NCBI GenBank assembly: GCA_031280795.1
Contig: JAITGF010000003.1
Span: 65,657-129,656, forward strand
Direction of reading: 5' to 3'
Length of the DNA stretch: 64,000 nt
DNA from: Candidatus Ancillula prorhinotermitis
GTDB lineage: Bacteria; Actinomycetota; Actinomycetes; Actinomycetales; Bifidobacteriaceae
Shown here: piece after piece, positions 46,721 through 55,878 of the stretch
Layout: every line of letters starts with the position of its first letter
Position numbering within the stretch: position 1 is the stretch's first letter
Made by a program: the position numbers and the translations under genes
The notes under the pieces: model-generated
Seen by the model: only the letters and a program-made list of their open reading frames with translations
Database searches by the model: none
Told to the model about the DNA's origin: nothing

Positions 46721-47380
46721 TTATGTTCGGATGCGTTTTTGAAGATATCCACTGAGCAGTGATAGCGGCCAGCAGGCGATAAAATACAGTACGAAGATGA
46801 GTCCATAGACCCCAATTGATGCGGTTGGGAAGGCGATACGGTTAAAGTCGACTATCTGCTGCCCGACTTTTAAAACTTCTACAACGCCGATAAGAGGTAC
46901 GATTGAAGTAGTTTTGATAATACGCGTGATTAAATTTATCGAAACTGGCACTAATGAGCGCACAGTGGCAGGAAGTATGATGAACCACCCGAGTTGAAGG
47001 CGATTTAAGCCAAGGGCGTTCCCCGCTTCAGTATATGCTTTGGGGACGTTTTGGATTGCTCCGCGCACTAAATCCCCCATTTCTGCCGAGCCCCAGAGTG
47101 TGAAGACGATGATTGAAGCCGTGTCCGCACTAATTGAACTTGAGAGCTCGTAGTAGAGAATGAAGAGTAATACAAGCTGAGGCATTATGCGGAAAAACTC
47201 AAGATATCCGCGCGACAAAGCCTTGATAAGGCGATTCTTTGAACGCAAAATAAATCCGAAGATGATACCGAAAAGCACTGATAACGCTGAAGATACGGCG
47301 GCAATATATAGCGTCACACCAAGACCTTGCATTAAACGAGCGAAATTTTGCCCTTGGAAAAGTATATCAAGTGGATTCAA
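46721..47380 (-). CDS. Polar amino-acid ABC transporter permease (second)
   Basis: 219 residues with about five membrane helices. The EAA loop EAGNALGLNRLQLGWFIILP (about 137-156) identifies the HisM/GlnP type. TTG at 47380 overlaps the upstream TGA and follows AAAGGTGG. It probably forms the pore together with the next protein. No ATPase gene lies nearby. Confidence 0.9.
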   Translation of the reverse strand: MNPLDILFQGQNFARLMQGLGVTLYIAAVSSALSVLFGIIFGFILRSKNRLIKALSRGYLEFFRIMPQLVLLFILYYELSSSISADTASIIVFTLWGSAEMGDLVRGAIQNVPKAYTEAGNALGLNRLQLGWFIILPATVRSLVPVSINLITRIIKTTSIVPLIGVVEVLKVGQQIVDFNRIAFPTASIGVYGLIFVLYFIACWPLSLLSGYLQKRIRT

Positions 47381-48051
47381 GCTACACCACCTTTGTTAGC
47401 AATGTTAGTTTTCTGGACATATTTGTGCAAAACGTAATACAGCACAACAAATGGAGTAAGAATCACTGCGTACGAAACTACGAGTAACAATAGCGATTCA
47501 TTCGTGTCATACGTGGAGCCGATAACGCCTTTAGCGACTGCCATTAAGTCAAGTACTGCAATCGCCGAGAAAACTGAAGTCTCTTTGATTAGGAACACCA
47601 AGTTGGCAAAAATACCCGGAAGCGCCATTTTTACGCCTTGGGGGGCGATTAGTATGCTCAAGACCTGCCATCGATTCAGCCCCAAAGCTCTGGCACCTTC
47701 AATTTCCCCACATGATATTTCACTGATTCCCGAGGCAAGTGCAGCTGACATATATGAGCCACCTAAGAATATCAAGCCGACGATTGCACAAGTTTCAGCC
47801 GATATGACCACACCTATCTTGGGCAATGCGTAAAAGAGAAAGAAAAGCTGTACAATCAGCGGCGTATTGCGGGAAAGCTCAAAGTAGAGCTTGAAAAAAG
47901 CTTTTAGGCCTGGTACCTTATAGTATTTCACTAGCTCGACGACACCACCTAGCAGAAGTGAGCCCAAAACTCCAAAAAGCCCCAAGCGCAAAGTCAACCC
48001 TGCAGCTTCGATGAACTGCGGAGTTAACTTTACAACTATGTCGAAGTCGAT
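47377..48051 (-). CDS. Polar amino-acid ABC transporter permease (first), probable ATC start
   Basis: 224 residues if started at ATC 48051, which overlaps the TAA of the upstream gene (TAATC), as TAATG does elsewhere. The codons that follow read DFDIVVKLTPQFIEAAGLTLRL, the usual N-terminus of this family; the only ordinary start, TTG at 47997, would delete it. The EAA loop is EGARALGLNRWQVLSILIAP. GGTGG lies about 9 nt upstream of ATC. Confidence 0.75.
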   Translation of the reverse strand: MDFDIVVKLTPQFIEAAGLTLRLGLFGVLGSLLLGGVVELVKYYKVPGLKAFFKLYFELSRNTPLIVQLFFLFYALPKIGVVISAETCAIVGLIFLGGSYMSAALASGISEISCGEIEGARALGLNRWQVLSILIAPQGVKMALPGIFANLVFLIKETSVFSAIAVLDLMAVAKGVIGSTYDTNESLLLLVVSYAVILTPFVVLYYVLHKYVQKTNIANKGGVA

Positions 48052-48917
48052 TAGATTTCGCCACCTTCAACGACTAGCTCATCTTCGAATTCTTCTCCGT
48101 AGACGCTAGAAAGTGTAGCATCGTAGTCGGCATGAAAGAATTGCTCTTGGCCAAGCTTCTTGATTTCATCATTCAGCCAGTTCAACAAATCAGTATTACC
48201 TTTGGTGACAGCGGCAGCGATTGTGTCGGCATCGCCAACGTTAGCCACACGGGGGTCAACGATAAAGCCATCGTTATTCTTAGCATAAGCAATAGCTTCA
48301 GTGTTGTCCGTGATCCAAGCTCCACCACGACCATCGAGTAAAGCGTTTTGAGCATCGTTATATTGCTCGAACTTTTGCACGGGAAGGTTAGGGTAAGTCT
48401 TATCGATAAAGGTTTCAGCTGTAGTTCCACGTACTACGATCAGCGGCTTGTTTGTCTGGTCGGTATAGTTTTCCAAAGAGGAAACTGGTGTATCTTCGGG
48501 CGAAACCACTCCTAACGCCACCTTCATGTAGGGAAGCGTGAAGTCGACCTTTTCAGCTCGCTCATCAGTCACTGTGAAGTTTGCCAGAACGATATCAACA
48601 CGTTTCGACTCAGCTGAAGAAACCCTTGCGGCTGCCTCTGTGGGTACATATTCCACCTTGACGCCCAAGTCTTCTGCGATACGCTCAGCAAAGAAAACGT
48701 CATACCCAGCGTAGTTGCCATCTGCATCAACGTACCCAAACGGAGCTTTATCGGAAAACACGCCTATTTTTACAGTGCCAGAGTCTTTAATCTGCTGCAC
48801 AGTACGCCCATTTTCTCCAACTGCGTTATTTTCACTTTCTCCACAAGAGGCTAGAAGCGGGGTTGCTACCAATGCAATTGCAAAGAACAGTGCTAGTCTA
48901 GTTATTATTTTTTTCAT
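48051..48917 (-). CDS. Amino-acid ABC transporter substrate-binding lipoprotein
   Basis: 288 residues from the ATG at 48917, after GAAAGGATATAT. Lipobox LASC with Cys at 25. The SBP family 3 fold is evident: TVKIGVFSDKAPFGYVDAD, GYDVFFAERIAEDLG, VDIVLANFTVTDERA, and RGTTAETF. This is the glutamate/aspartate/polar amino-acid group. First gene of a three-gene transporter operon lacking the ATPase, which must be supplied from elsewhere. Confidence 0.92.
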   Translation of the reverse strand: MKKIITRLALFFAIALVATPLLASCGESENNAVGENGRTVQQIKDSGTVKIGVFSDKAPFGYVDADGNYAGYDVFFAERIAEDLGVKVEYVPTEAAARVSSAESKRVDIVLANFTVTDERAEKVDFTLPYMKVALGVVSPEDTPVSSLENYTDQTNKPLIVVRGTTAETFIDKTYPNLPVQKFEQYNDAQNALLDGRGGAWITDNTEAIAYAKNNDGFIVDPRVANVGDADTIAAAVTKGNTDLLNWLNDEIKKLGQEQFFHADYDATLSSVYGEEFEDELVVEGGEI

Positions 48918-48986
48918 ATATATCCTTTCGATTACAATACAATTATACAGCATATAAGTAGCTTTAAAGTCCGTTTTTGGGGAAAA

Positions 48987-49057
48987 CTACACAAAATAAG
49001 TGTATTTTATGTATGAAAATCAGTATAAACTACACAAAATAACGCTATTTTATGTAG
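48987..49057. repeat. Two family C palindromes
   Basis: 48987-49015 and 49030-49057 each read CTACACAAAATA, a variable 4-nt centre (AGTG or ACGC), then TATTTTATGTA. They lie between the ABC promoter and the end of dnaG. Confidence 0.75.
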
Positions 49058-49088
49058 TACCATGCAGAAAATTCACTTTACGGCCTTA

Positions 49089-51053
49089 TTACGCGCTCAA
49101 CTTGATTATATCGTTATAGGTTGATTCGTACTCTGGCGAGCTCTTGTCTAACGTGGCAAGTTTAGCACGAAGTTCGCTTGATTGGCGAGATTTAGCTTGC
49201 GATAAAACCCGATCAATAAGGTCACTAGTATATTTACCGATTTCCCTTTCATTAGCTACAGGCAGAGCAATCGTGGAAAGCTTACTGAGCGACGCCTTAG
49301 CCTTTTGGTTCATATCTTCCGCAATCATTGCCAACCATGCAGACCCAGACATTACTGTGCCCACATCAATACCCCCGAGGTCGACAATCTTTTCAAAGAC
49401 ACTTCTTAAAAGCGGGTGTTTGAAGTTGGTTACATCAAGCTCTAAGAATGCATCGGGGTCGAGTAGGTTTGGGTACTGCAACGCTGCTGCAATCAAATTC
49501 ATCTCCACTTGCACTTCGATGTCTGTCTTTGGCTTTCGCGGGCGGGCAACGTGAGGGTCACTTTCGGGGTGGCCTTCTTGCGGGATATGCTCTTGGGGGG
49601 TGTATTCCTGATGGTCACGCATTGCGCGCAAGGTTGGTATACTTGATGTGGTGTTAAACTGATCTGGATTCATGCTCTTCACCTTACTTGCAGCAGATGC
49701 CACCTCCCTCTGAGTTGTGCTTATATCTAGAGCGACCCAGCCGCTTAGAAGTCGAGCATATTCGGGGCGAAGTGCAATATCGCGAATGCCGGCGACGATC
49801 GGTGCCGCTGCCCTTAAAGCTCCTACCCTACCTTCTGGAGAGGAGATGTCGAAGTTGGATACTATAGTTTTAATGATGAACTCAAACATTGGTGTCGGGT
49901 TTTCCACCAAGTTCCTAAGGGCAAGGTCGCCTTTTTGGGCGCGCAAATCACAAGGGTCTAGACCGTCGGGCACGATTGCTACATATGTCTGAGTGATGAA
50001 ATTCTGGTCTTCATTAAAGGCTTTGATGGCAGCTTTTAAGCCTGCTTCGTCACCGTCGAAAGTGAAGATTATCTTACCTGGCTGATGTAAGTTGGCGATT
50101 CCAGACATAATCATGTTTGAAGCATCCATGTCCCCCATTAAGCGTCGCACGATTTGGGCATGCTCAGAGCCGAAGACAGTGCCGCAACTCGCTACGGCAG
50201 TATCTACCCCAGCTAAATGCATTGCCATCACGTCGGTGTAGCCTTCGACTATCACCACTTGGCGTTTTTGGGCGATTGGTTTGCGGGCTAGGTCGATACC
50301 GTAGAGCACTTTGGACTTCTTGTACACCCTAGTTTCAGAGGTGTTCAAATACTTCGCATCGAAGAAGTCGTCGTCATAAAGCTTTCGTGCGCCGAACCCA
50401 AGCACATCAGAATTCACATCGCGGATCGGCCAGATGACGCGCCCTTGGAAGCGATCGAAAAGCCCGGAGCTGGTGTTTGAAACCAAGCCAGCTGCCTCTA
50501 GGACCGCACGTGAGAAACCCTTTTCACTCAAGTGTCGCACCAGATTATCGCGACCGCGTGGCGCATAACCAACACCGAATTTTTCACAATCAGCTTGCTC
50601 AAACTGGCGTTCGATCATCATTTTGCGTGCCGCCCCCGCTTCTTTTGACTGCAGGTTTTTGGCGAAAAATTCAGCGGCAACGTTATTTGCATCAATTATC
50701 TGACTGCGCTTAATGATATCGTTTTGGCCTTTTCCGCGCGAAGAAGATGACTCCTTCCAGTTGATGGAAATGCCTGCTTTTGCAGCCACGTACTCAAGTG
50801 CCTCAGGAAAGTCGACCCCATTAATCTTCATCACGAACGCAAAGACATCCCCACTTTCACCACACCCGAAGCAGTGAAATGTACCCATCGACTCGCGGAC
50901 TGTGAATGAAGGAGTTTTTTCGTCATGAAAAGGGCATAACCCCTTTTTGGATCCAACTCCAGCCGAGCGTAACTCAACGAAAGCGGAGACTACATCCGAG
51001 ATCGAAGCATGATCGCGGACCCTCTCAATTTCCTCCTTAGGGGCTATCTTTAT
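49089..51053 (-). CDS. dnaG: DNA primase, leaderless ATA start
   Basis: 654 residues starting at ATA 51053. Zinc-binding CPFH (40-43) and CFGC (61-64), then the RNA-polymerase fold with VEGYTDVMAMHLAG and IFTFDGDEAGLKAA, and a C-terminal helicase-binding region. It lays RNA primers for replication. From the in-frame TGA upstream through the first zinc ligands there is no ATG, GTG or TTG; ATG at 50888 would cut the zinc finger in half. The N-terminal IAPKEEIERVRDHASISDVV aligns with known DnaG starts. ATA sits exactly 6 nt after TATAAT, the distance seen for leaderless ATG genes here. Confidence 0.9.
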   Translation of the reverse strand: MKIAPKEEIERVRDHASISDVVSAFVELRSAGVGSKKGLCPFHDEKTPSFTVRESMGTFHCFGCGESGDVFAFVMKINGVDFPEALEYVAAKAGISINWKESSSSRGKGQNDIIKRSQIIDANNVAAEFFAKNLQSKEAGAARKMMIERQFEQADCEKFGVGYAPRGRDNLVRHLSEKGFSRAVLEAAGLVSNTSSGLFDRFQGRVIWPIRDVNSDVLGFGARKLYDDDFFDAKYLNTSETRVYKKSKVLYGIDLARKPIAQKRQVVIVEGYTDVMAMHLAGVDTAVASCGTVFGSEHAQIVRRLMGDMDASNMIMSGIANLHQPGKIIFTFDGDEAGLKAAIKAFNEDQNFITQTYVAIVPDGLDPCDLRAQKGDLALRNLVENPTPMFEFIIKTIVSNFDISSPEGRVGALRAAAPIVAGIRDIALRPEYARLLSGWVALDISTTQREVASAASKVKSMNPDQFNTTSSIPTLRAMRDHQEYTPQEHIPQEGHPESDPHVARPRKPKTDIEVQVEMNLIAAALQYPNLLDPDAFLELDVTNFKHPLLRSVFEKIVDLGGIDVGTVMSGSAWLAMIAEDMNQKAKASLSKLSTIALPVANEREIGKYTSDLIDRVLSQAKSRQSSELRAKLATLDKSSPEYESTYNDIIKLSA

Positions 51054-51059
51054 AGGTAT

Positions 51060-51088
51060 ATTATATCATGTTCTAACTTCGCGTGCAT
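51060..51088 (-). promoter_or_regulatory. Leaderless promoter of dnaG
   Basis: ATGCAC, 17-nt spacer (containing CGCGAAGTTAGAA), TGATATAAT, then 6 nt to the ATA start. The -35 and spacer belong to the end module of repeat family A. Confidence 0.75.
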
Positions 51089-51578
51089 ACGGAAATAAAT
51101 TCCGTATGCCGCTCAGAAGAACATGTGCATTCCAATAAAGGCGCTGCTCCGCGCCTTAACTCCGCAAAACACTTTGTTTTGGTCAGCGCTCGTAAACTCG
51201 CTACCAAAACCACGAACTTCTCGCTCACCTGCCAAGGAAATGAATTCCGTGCCTGCTCGCTTCGGTTCTTAGGCTGCGAGGCTGATATGCGAGTAGTGAG
51301 CAGGTCAGCAGCTTTGCTGGTGAGCAGGCGAACGTAGTAAGCATATGTTTTTCATAGTTTTCGAAGAAAACGGTAATGAAAAACAAGTGTCAGCCGCGTA
51401 GTGTAGCAGGTCGGGAACTTGTTTCTCGAGCAGGCGTAGCGGAGCAAGGGCTGTTTCTTTGGTAGTGAGTGAAACGAACGGTAGCCAAAGATGAGTGTTT
51501 GTTAGGGGTAATTTGCGAGCAAATTACTCTGATTTTTCTAACTTCGCGCGCACGTACCTGCTTGAAGTGGCTGCGCCC

Positions 51579-51755
51579 GTAGATTTACACGTGTTTTCAA
51601 AATGAACTTTGAGGTAGTTTGGAAAATAGATTTATGCTACAACTTGCAAAGCAAATTTTAGTTCCTATAAATAAATCTATTGACAACCCAAGGGAGCTCC
51701 GGTTTGAGGTCGAGCGTGCCGAAAAGTTTCCATTTTAAAATACTTGTAAATCTAC
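51579..51755. mobile_element. MITE-like 177-bp element with inverted ends
   Basis: The left end begins GTAGATTTAC and the right end finishes with GTAAATCTAC; about 33 bp at each end are imperfect inverted copies (through GTGTTTTCAAAATG and CATTTTAAAATAC). A second inverted pair, AATAGATTTAT/ATAAATCTATT, lies inside (51625-51635, 51671-51681). It encodes nothing. Confidence 0.55.
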
Positions 51756-51774
51756 AGGTACGGAGTTACGCCCA

Positions 51775-51866
51775 GAGTGCTTTTTTCAACAAAGAAATGT
51801 CGGGGCTTTGCCGTGACTTTCGACTTGAGAAATGGCGGGGTACGGGGGTTACTCCCCGAGTGATGT
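51775..51866 (-). repeat. Structured repeat family B, copy at 51.8 kb
   Basis: On the minus strand begins CACTCGGGGAGTAACCCC and ends TTGAAAAAAGCACT. The inner hairpin is GTC..CGGC-AAA-GCC..GAC. Its left end supplies the last codons and stop of putP. Confidence 0.8.
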
Positions 51867-53279
51867 GTGAGATGTCACCCAGGTCACCATTAGCGAAAGT
51901 GCGAAGCCAGGTACCAACTCGTATAAGCTGCTCACGGCTGGGAGATGTGGCCAAACAAGCACGCAAAGACCACCGGAAACCATGCCTGCGATGGCAGAAA
52001 CACAGGAAATGCGCTCACGATACAAAACCAGCAAGACCAAAGGTCCAAATGCCGCTCCGAAACCTGCCCACGCGTTTGACACTAAAGTCATTATCTGGTT
52101 TTCGGGGTTCAAAGCAATCAGGAACCCCAGCAGCGCAATGCCTACGACAAAAATGCGTGACAATTTCAAACGAACATTATCAGAAACGTCTCCATTTTTA
52201 AGGCTGCCTGCATAAATATCTACACTTATCGAAGATGATGCCATTAAAAGTTGACTCGCAGCTGTCGACATAATCGCTGAAAGTATCGCACAGAAAAAAA
52301 GCCCGGCGATGAACGGTAGCGTTAGGTAACCCCCATCGATAAAAAGCTTATGAATCATCATAGTAAAAAGGTTCTCTGAGTCGCCTTTTGAAAGCGTTTC
52401 TCCGCCGATGAACGCCCTGCCGACTACACCAATCAGCACTGCAAAACCCAGCGAAATCGCACACCAAATAATTGCAATAACGCCAGAGCGGGTGGCAGTT
52501 TTCGTGTCTTTGAGCGCCATATACTTCACAATGATGTGTGGCATGCCAAAATAGCCAAGGCCCCAAGCTAGATTTGACACTATCTGAACCAAGCTTACAG
52601 GCGCAGAAGAAACTGCAGGCTCAAACAACGCGCTAGAAACACCGCCGAGCACTAACATCGCCCCGATTGGAACGGCGGCTACTGCCACCACCATCAATAT
52701 ACCTTGGGCGACGGAAGTCCAGGCGATAGAAAGGAAGCCACCTAAAAAAGTGTAGGTTATCACAATGGCAGCAGTTATCAGCATTGACACCAAATAGCTT
52801 GTACCAAAAGTGTAGGAGAAGAACTTTCCACCTGCCACAAATCCGGAGGCTGTGTACACAGTAAAGAAAAGTGTTATAATGATAGAAGATAGCACGCGCA
52901 ATGCCTTCTTTTGCGCATCAGTTCCGGAGCAAGAAGCTGCGAAGAACTTAGGTAGCGTTACCGAATCATCGGCCGCTTGAGATTTTGTACGCATTTTTTT
53001 CGCCACGAAGACCCAGTTGCAAACTGTACCAAGTAGCAACCCTACCGCAATCCAAGCCTCACCTGTACCGGCGATGTAAATCGCACCAGGAAGCCCCATG
53101 AAAAGCCAAGCTGACATATCGGACGCCTCAGCCGAGAGTGCACCAACTAGTGCCCCAAGCGAACGCCCACCAATGATGTAGTCCGAGCTAGTCTTAACGC
53201 GCCTGAAGCCGATACCTCCGAGCACGACCATCAACCCCGCATAAGCCACGAAGGCCATAACAATGCTAATCTGAGTCAT
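51849..53279 (-). CDS. putP: Sodium/proline symporter
   Basis: 476 residues, about 12-13 helices. The Na+-solute symporter features DYIIGGRSLGALVGALSAEASDMSAWLFMGLPG (about 34-66) and IMSTAASQLLMASSSISVDIY (about 336-356) are typical of PutP. It imports proline with Na+. AAGGTGATGT precedes the ATG. The end (SHTSLGE and stop) lies inside a family B repeat, so the C-terminus is shortened or replaced compared with longer family members. Confidence 0.92.
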   Translation of the reverse strand: MTQISIVMAFVAYAGLMVVLGGIGFRRVKTSSDYIIGGRSLGALVGALSAEASDMSAWLFMGLPGAIYIAGTGEAWIAVGLLLGTVCNWVFVAKKMRTKSQAADDSVTLPKFFAASCSGTDAQKKALRVLSSIIITLFFTVYTASGFVAGGKFFSYTFGTSYLVSMLITAAIVITYTFLGGFLSIAWTSVAQGILMVVAVAAVPIGAMLVLGGVSSALFEPAVSSAPVSLVQIVSNLAWGLGYFGMPHIIVKYMALKDTKTATRSGVIAIIWCAISLGFAVLIGVVGRAFIGGETLSKGDSENLFTMMIHKLFIDGGYLTLPFIAGLFFCAILSAIMSTAASQLLMASSSISVDIYAGSLKNGDVSDNVRLKLSRIFVVGIALLGFLIALNPENQIMTLVSNAWAGFGAAFGPLVLLVLYRERISCVSAIAGMVSGGLCVLVWPHLPAVSSLYELVPGFALSLMVTWVTSHTSLGE

Positions 53280-53482
53280 ACATCACCTTACTTTCGCGCC
53301 TGCATTACACCCGCAGAATCTATAATTAGTCAAAACTTTTTGAATCAAATTGGTTGACAGGTGACGAAGTGCTACAATTTCTTCAAAATTTTTCTGAATG
53401 GAATTACTCGATAAATAGCGATGCTGTACTTCGTTACAGCGAGCTGTGAAATCTGTAATTATAACAGAAAAAGATGGAGAAA

Positions 53483-55651
53483 TTATTCACCGCGGACTTT
53501 TTTGATTACCTCATCCGCAATGTTGCGTGGCGCCTCAGCGTAGTGGCTAAATTGCATAGTGAAGACTGCGCGACCTTGGGTAAAGGAGCGCAAATCGCCA
53601 ATGTAGCCGAACATCTCAGAAAGCGGAACGTCAGCATCAATCACTTTAACGCCAACAGCGTCAGTCTGCTGCTTCATGATGCCACGACGAGAGTTGATGT
53701 CACCAATCACTGAGCCGAGATACTCATCTGGAGTACGAACTTCTACAGCCATGATAGGCTCCATCAGCACAGGATTTGCTTTCTTACCAGCCTCGCGGAA
53801 CGCCTGGATACCAGCGAGCTCGAACGCAAAGATAGAAGAGTCGACATCGTGAGTTTGCCCATCATAAAGAGTTGCTTTCACGCCTACGACTGGATACCCG
53901 GCAAGAATACCACTTTCCATAGCTTTTTTGATACCAACTTCTACACCCGGTATGTACTCACGCGGAATCGAGCCGCCCTTAATTTCGTTAACGAACTCGA
54001 AAGTAACCTCATTACCCTCTTCATCCTTAGTGCCCTCAGGGATAGGCTCAAATTTAATCTGCACCTTCGCGAACTGACCAGAACCACCTGACTGCTTCTT
54101 GTGGGTGTACTCTTGGTCAACATTGCCACGAATCGCTTCACGGTAGGCAACTTGAGGGTTACCAACGTTAGCCTCAACTTTGAATTCACGCTTCATGCGA
54201 TCGACCATAATGTCAAGGTGTAGCTCACCCATACCACCGATCACAGTCTGACCAGACTCTTCATCATGGCGCACAGTAAAGGTTGGATCTTCTTTAGAGA
54301 GCTTCTGGATAGCTACAGAAAGTTTCTCTTGGTCAGCTTTCGAATTGGGCTCAATTGCCACTGAAATCACTGGATCGGGGAAGCTCATCGACTCTAGGAT
54401 GACTGGGTTCGCAGTATCGCAAAGCGTGTCACCAGTTGTCGTCTCCTTAAGGCCGATGAATGCGTAAATGTGACCAGCAATTGCCTCATCTACAGGATTC
54501 TCTTTATTTGAATGCATCTGGAACATTTTACCGATGCGCTCTTTCTTGTTCTTAATCGAGTTCAAAACTGTATCGCCAGGCTTAGCTGTACCAGAGTAAA
54601 CGCGAATGTAAGTAAGTTCACCGAAGAATGGATGTACTGCCACCTTAAAGGCAAGAGCGGAAAATGGCGCAGAAGCCTCAGCTTTACGGGTAACCTCTTT
54701 GTCAGGGTTGTTCATATCGTGCCCGGCAACATCTGGAACGTCGAGAGGAGAAGGTAAGTAATCAACTACTGCGTCAAGCATCGGCTGCACGCCCTTATCT
54801 TTATAGGCGCTACCACAAAGGATCGGGAATGCTTCCGAATTTGTCACCACGTGACGTAGGCCAGCTTTAATCTGATCAGTTGTCAAATCGCCGGTCTCAA
54901 GGTATGCTTCCATAAGATCTTCGCTAGTTTCTGCAACATCTTCAAGCAGGGCTGCACGATATTCTTCCACAAGTGTGCTAAGCTTCACAGTACGCTTATT
55001 GCCATCACCATTGTCAACTACAACATCACGGTCAACATCTTCAACACTCACAGTATCGAACTTCTTACCATGATCCTCAGAGTTACCCCAAGTATACGCT
55101 TTTAGCTCCACAAGATCCACTACGCCTTCAAAACCGTCTTCTTCACCGATGGGAAGCTGAATCGCAATCGGCTTAGCTTTTAGGCGGTCTTTGATGGTCT
55201 GGATAGAAAAGTAGAAATTCGCACCAAGCTTATCCATTTTGTTGATGAAACAAATACGAGGAACGTTGTACTTATCAGCTTGACGCCATACTGTTTCCGA
55301 TTGTGGCTCAACGCCTTCCTTGCCGTCAAAGACAGCTACGGCACCATCGAGGACGCGTAGCGAGCGCTCGACCTCAACTGTGAAGTCCACGTGGCCAGGT
55401 GTATCGATAATGTTGATGTGGGTATCCCCCCATTTGCATGCAGTTGCTGCTGAAGTGATAGTAATACCACGCTCTTGCTCCTGCTCCATCCAGTCCATCG
55501 TTGAAGCACCATCATGAGTCTCACCGATCTTGTGGTTCACACCTGCATAGTACAAAATACGCTCAGTCGTAGTAGTCTTACCAGCGTCGATGTGTGCCAT
55601 AATACCAATGTTGCGAACTTTCGATAGGTTCTTCTCTGCATTAACTGCCAT
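53483..55651 (-). CDS. fusA: Translation elongation factor G
   Basis: 722 residues. G1 [20 protein letters not shown]2 GITITSAA, G3 DTPGHVDF, G4 NKMDKLGA, domain [16 protein letters not shown] and the C-terminal [22 protein letters not shown] are complete. GTPase that drives translocation. It stands alone, with its own strong promoter, between putP and a CHAP gene, whereas it usually lies in the rpsL-rpsG-fusA-tuf operon. Confidence 0.97.
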   Translation of the reverse strand: MAVNAEKNLSKVRNIGIMAHIDAGKTTTTERILYYAGVNHKIGETHDGASTMDWMEQEQERGITITSAATACKWGDTHINIIDTPGHVDFTVEVERSLRVLDGAVAVFDGKEGVEPQSETVWRQADKYNVPRICFINKMDKLGANFYFSIQTIKDRLKAKPIAIQLPIGEEDGFEGVVDLVELKAYTWGNSEDHGKKFDTVSVEDVDRDVVVDNGDGNKRTVKLSTLVEEYRAALLEDVAETSEDLMEAYLETGDLTTDQIKAGLRHVVTNSEAFPILCGSAYKDKGVQPMLDAVVDYLPSPLDVPDVAGHDMNNPDKEVTRKAEASAPFSALAFKVAVHPFFGELTYIRVYSGTAKPGDTVLNSIKNKKERIGKMFQMHSNKENPVDEAIAGHIYAFIGLKETTTGDTLCDTANPVILESMSFPDPVISVAIEPNSKADQEKLSVAIQKLSKEDPTFTVRHDEESGQTVIGGMGELHLDIMVDRMKREFKVEANVGNPQVAYREAIRGNVDQEYTHKKQSGGSGQFAKVQIKFEPIPEGTKDEEGNEVTFEFVNEIKGGSIPREYIPGVEVGIKKAMESGILAGYPVVGVKATLYDGQTHDVDSSIFAFELAGIQAFREAGKKANPVLMEPIMAVEVRTPDEYLGSVIGDINSRRGIMKQQTDAVGVKVIDADVPLSEMFGYIGDLRSFTQGRAVFTMQFSHYAEAPRNIADEVIKKVRGE

Positions 55652-55688
55652 TTATTCCTCTTTCTGTGAATTAAAATTATCTATATGA

Positions 55689-55717
55689 ATTATACCACAA
55701 TACCGCGTATTTGTCAA
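55689..55717 (-). promoter_or_regulatory. Promoter of fusA
   Basis: TTGACA, 17-nt spacer ending in TGTGG, TATAAT: consensus at both boxes plus extended -10. Confidence 0.9.
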
Positions 55718-55878
55718 ATCTTTTGCAAAGAAACGCGATAGTACATGGTGAAATAATGATAAATGATGATGAAATAGCATAAATGATTCTTAACAGCCCT
55801 GATTTTTCACATTAGCACCCGAGCTTAGATTCCTCGCTATTAGAAAAATATATACTTGACACATAGAAAGGAGTAATA

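Larger units (their letters stand above)
51054..51848. other. ~800-bp gene-free interval packed with repeat modules
   Basis: No convincing CDS. It contains the left module of a family A repeat (51072-51164), several imperfect hairpins sharing GAGCAGGCG (51320s and 51429) and TTTGGT..ACCAAA-type ends (51175-51213 and 51457-51488), the 19-mer shared with 741, the right module of family A (51501-51554), a 177-bp inverted-repeat element and a family B copy. Confidence 0.75.

Noticed and set aside
49089..50888. dnaG beginning at ATG 50888 as a truncated primase
   Set aside because: The upstream DNA in the same frame encodes the rest of the zinc finger and a standard DnaG N-terminus, directly preceded by a promoter.
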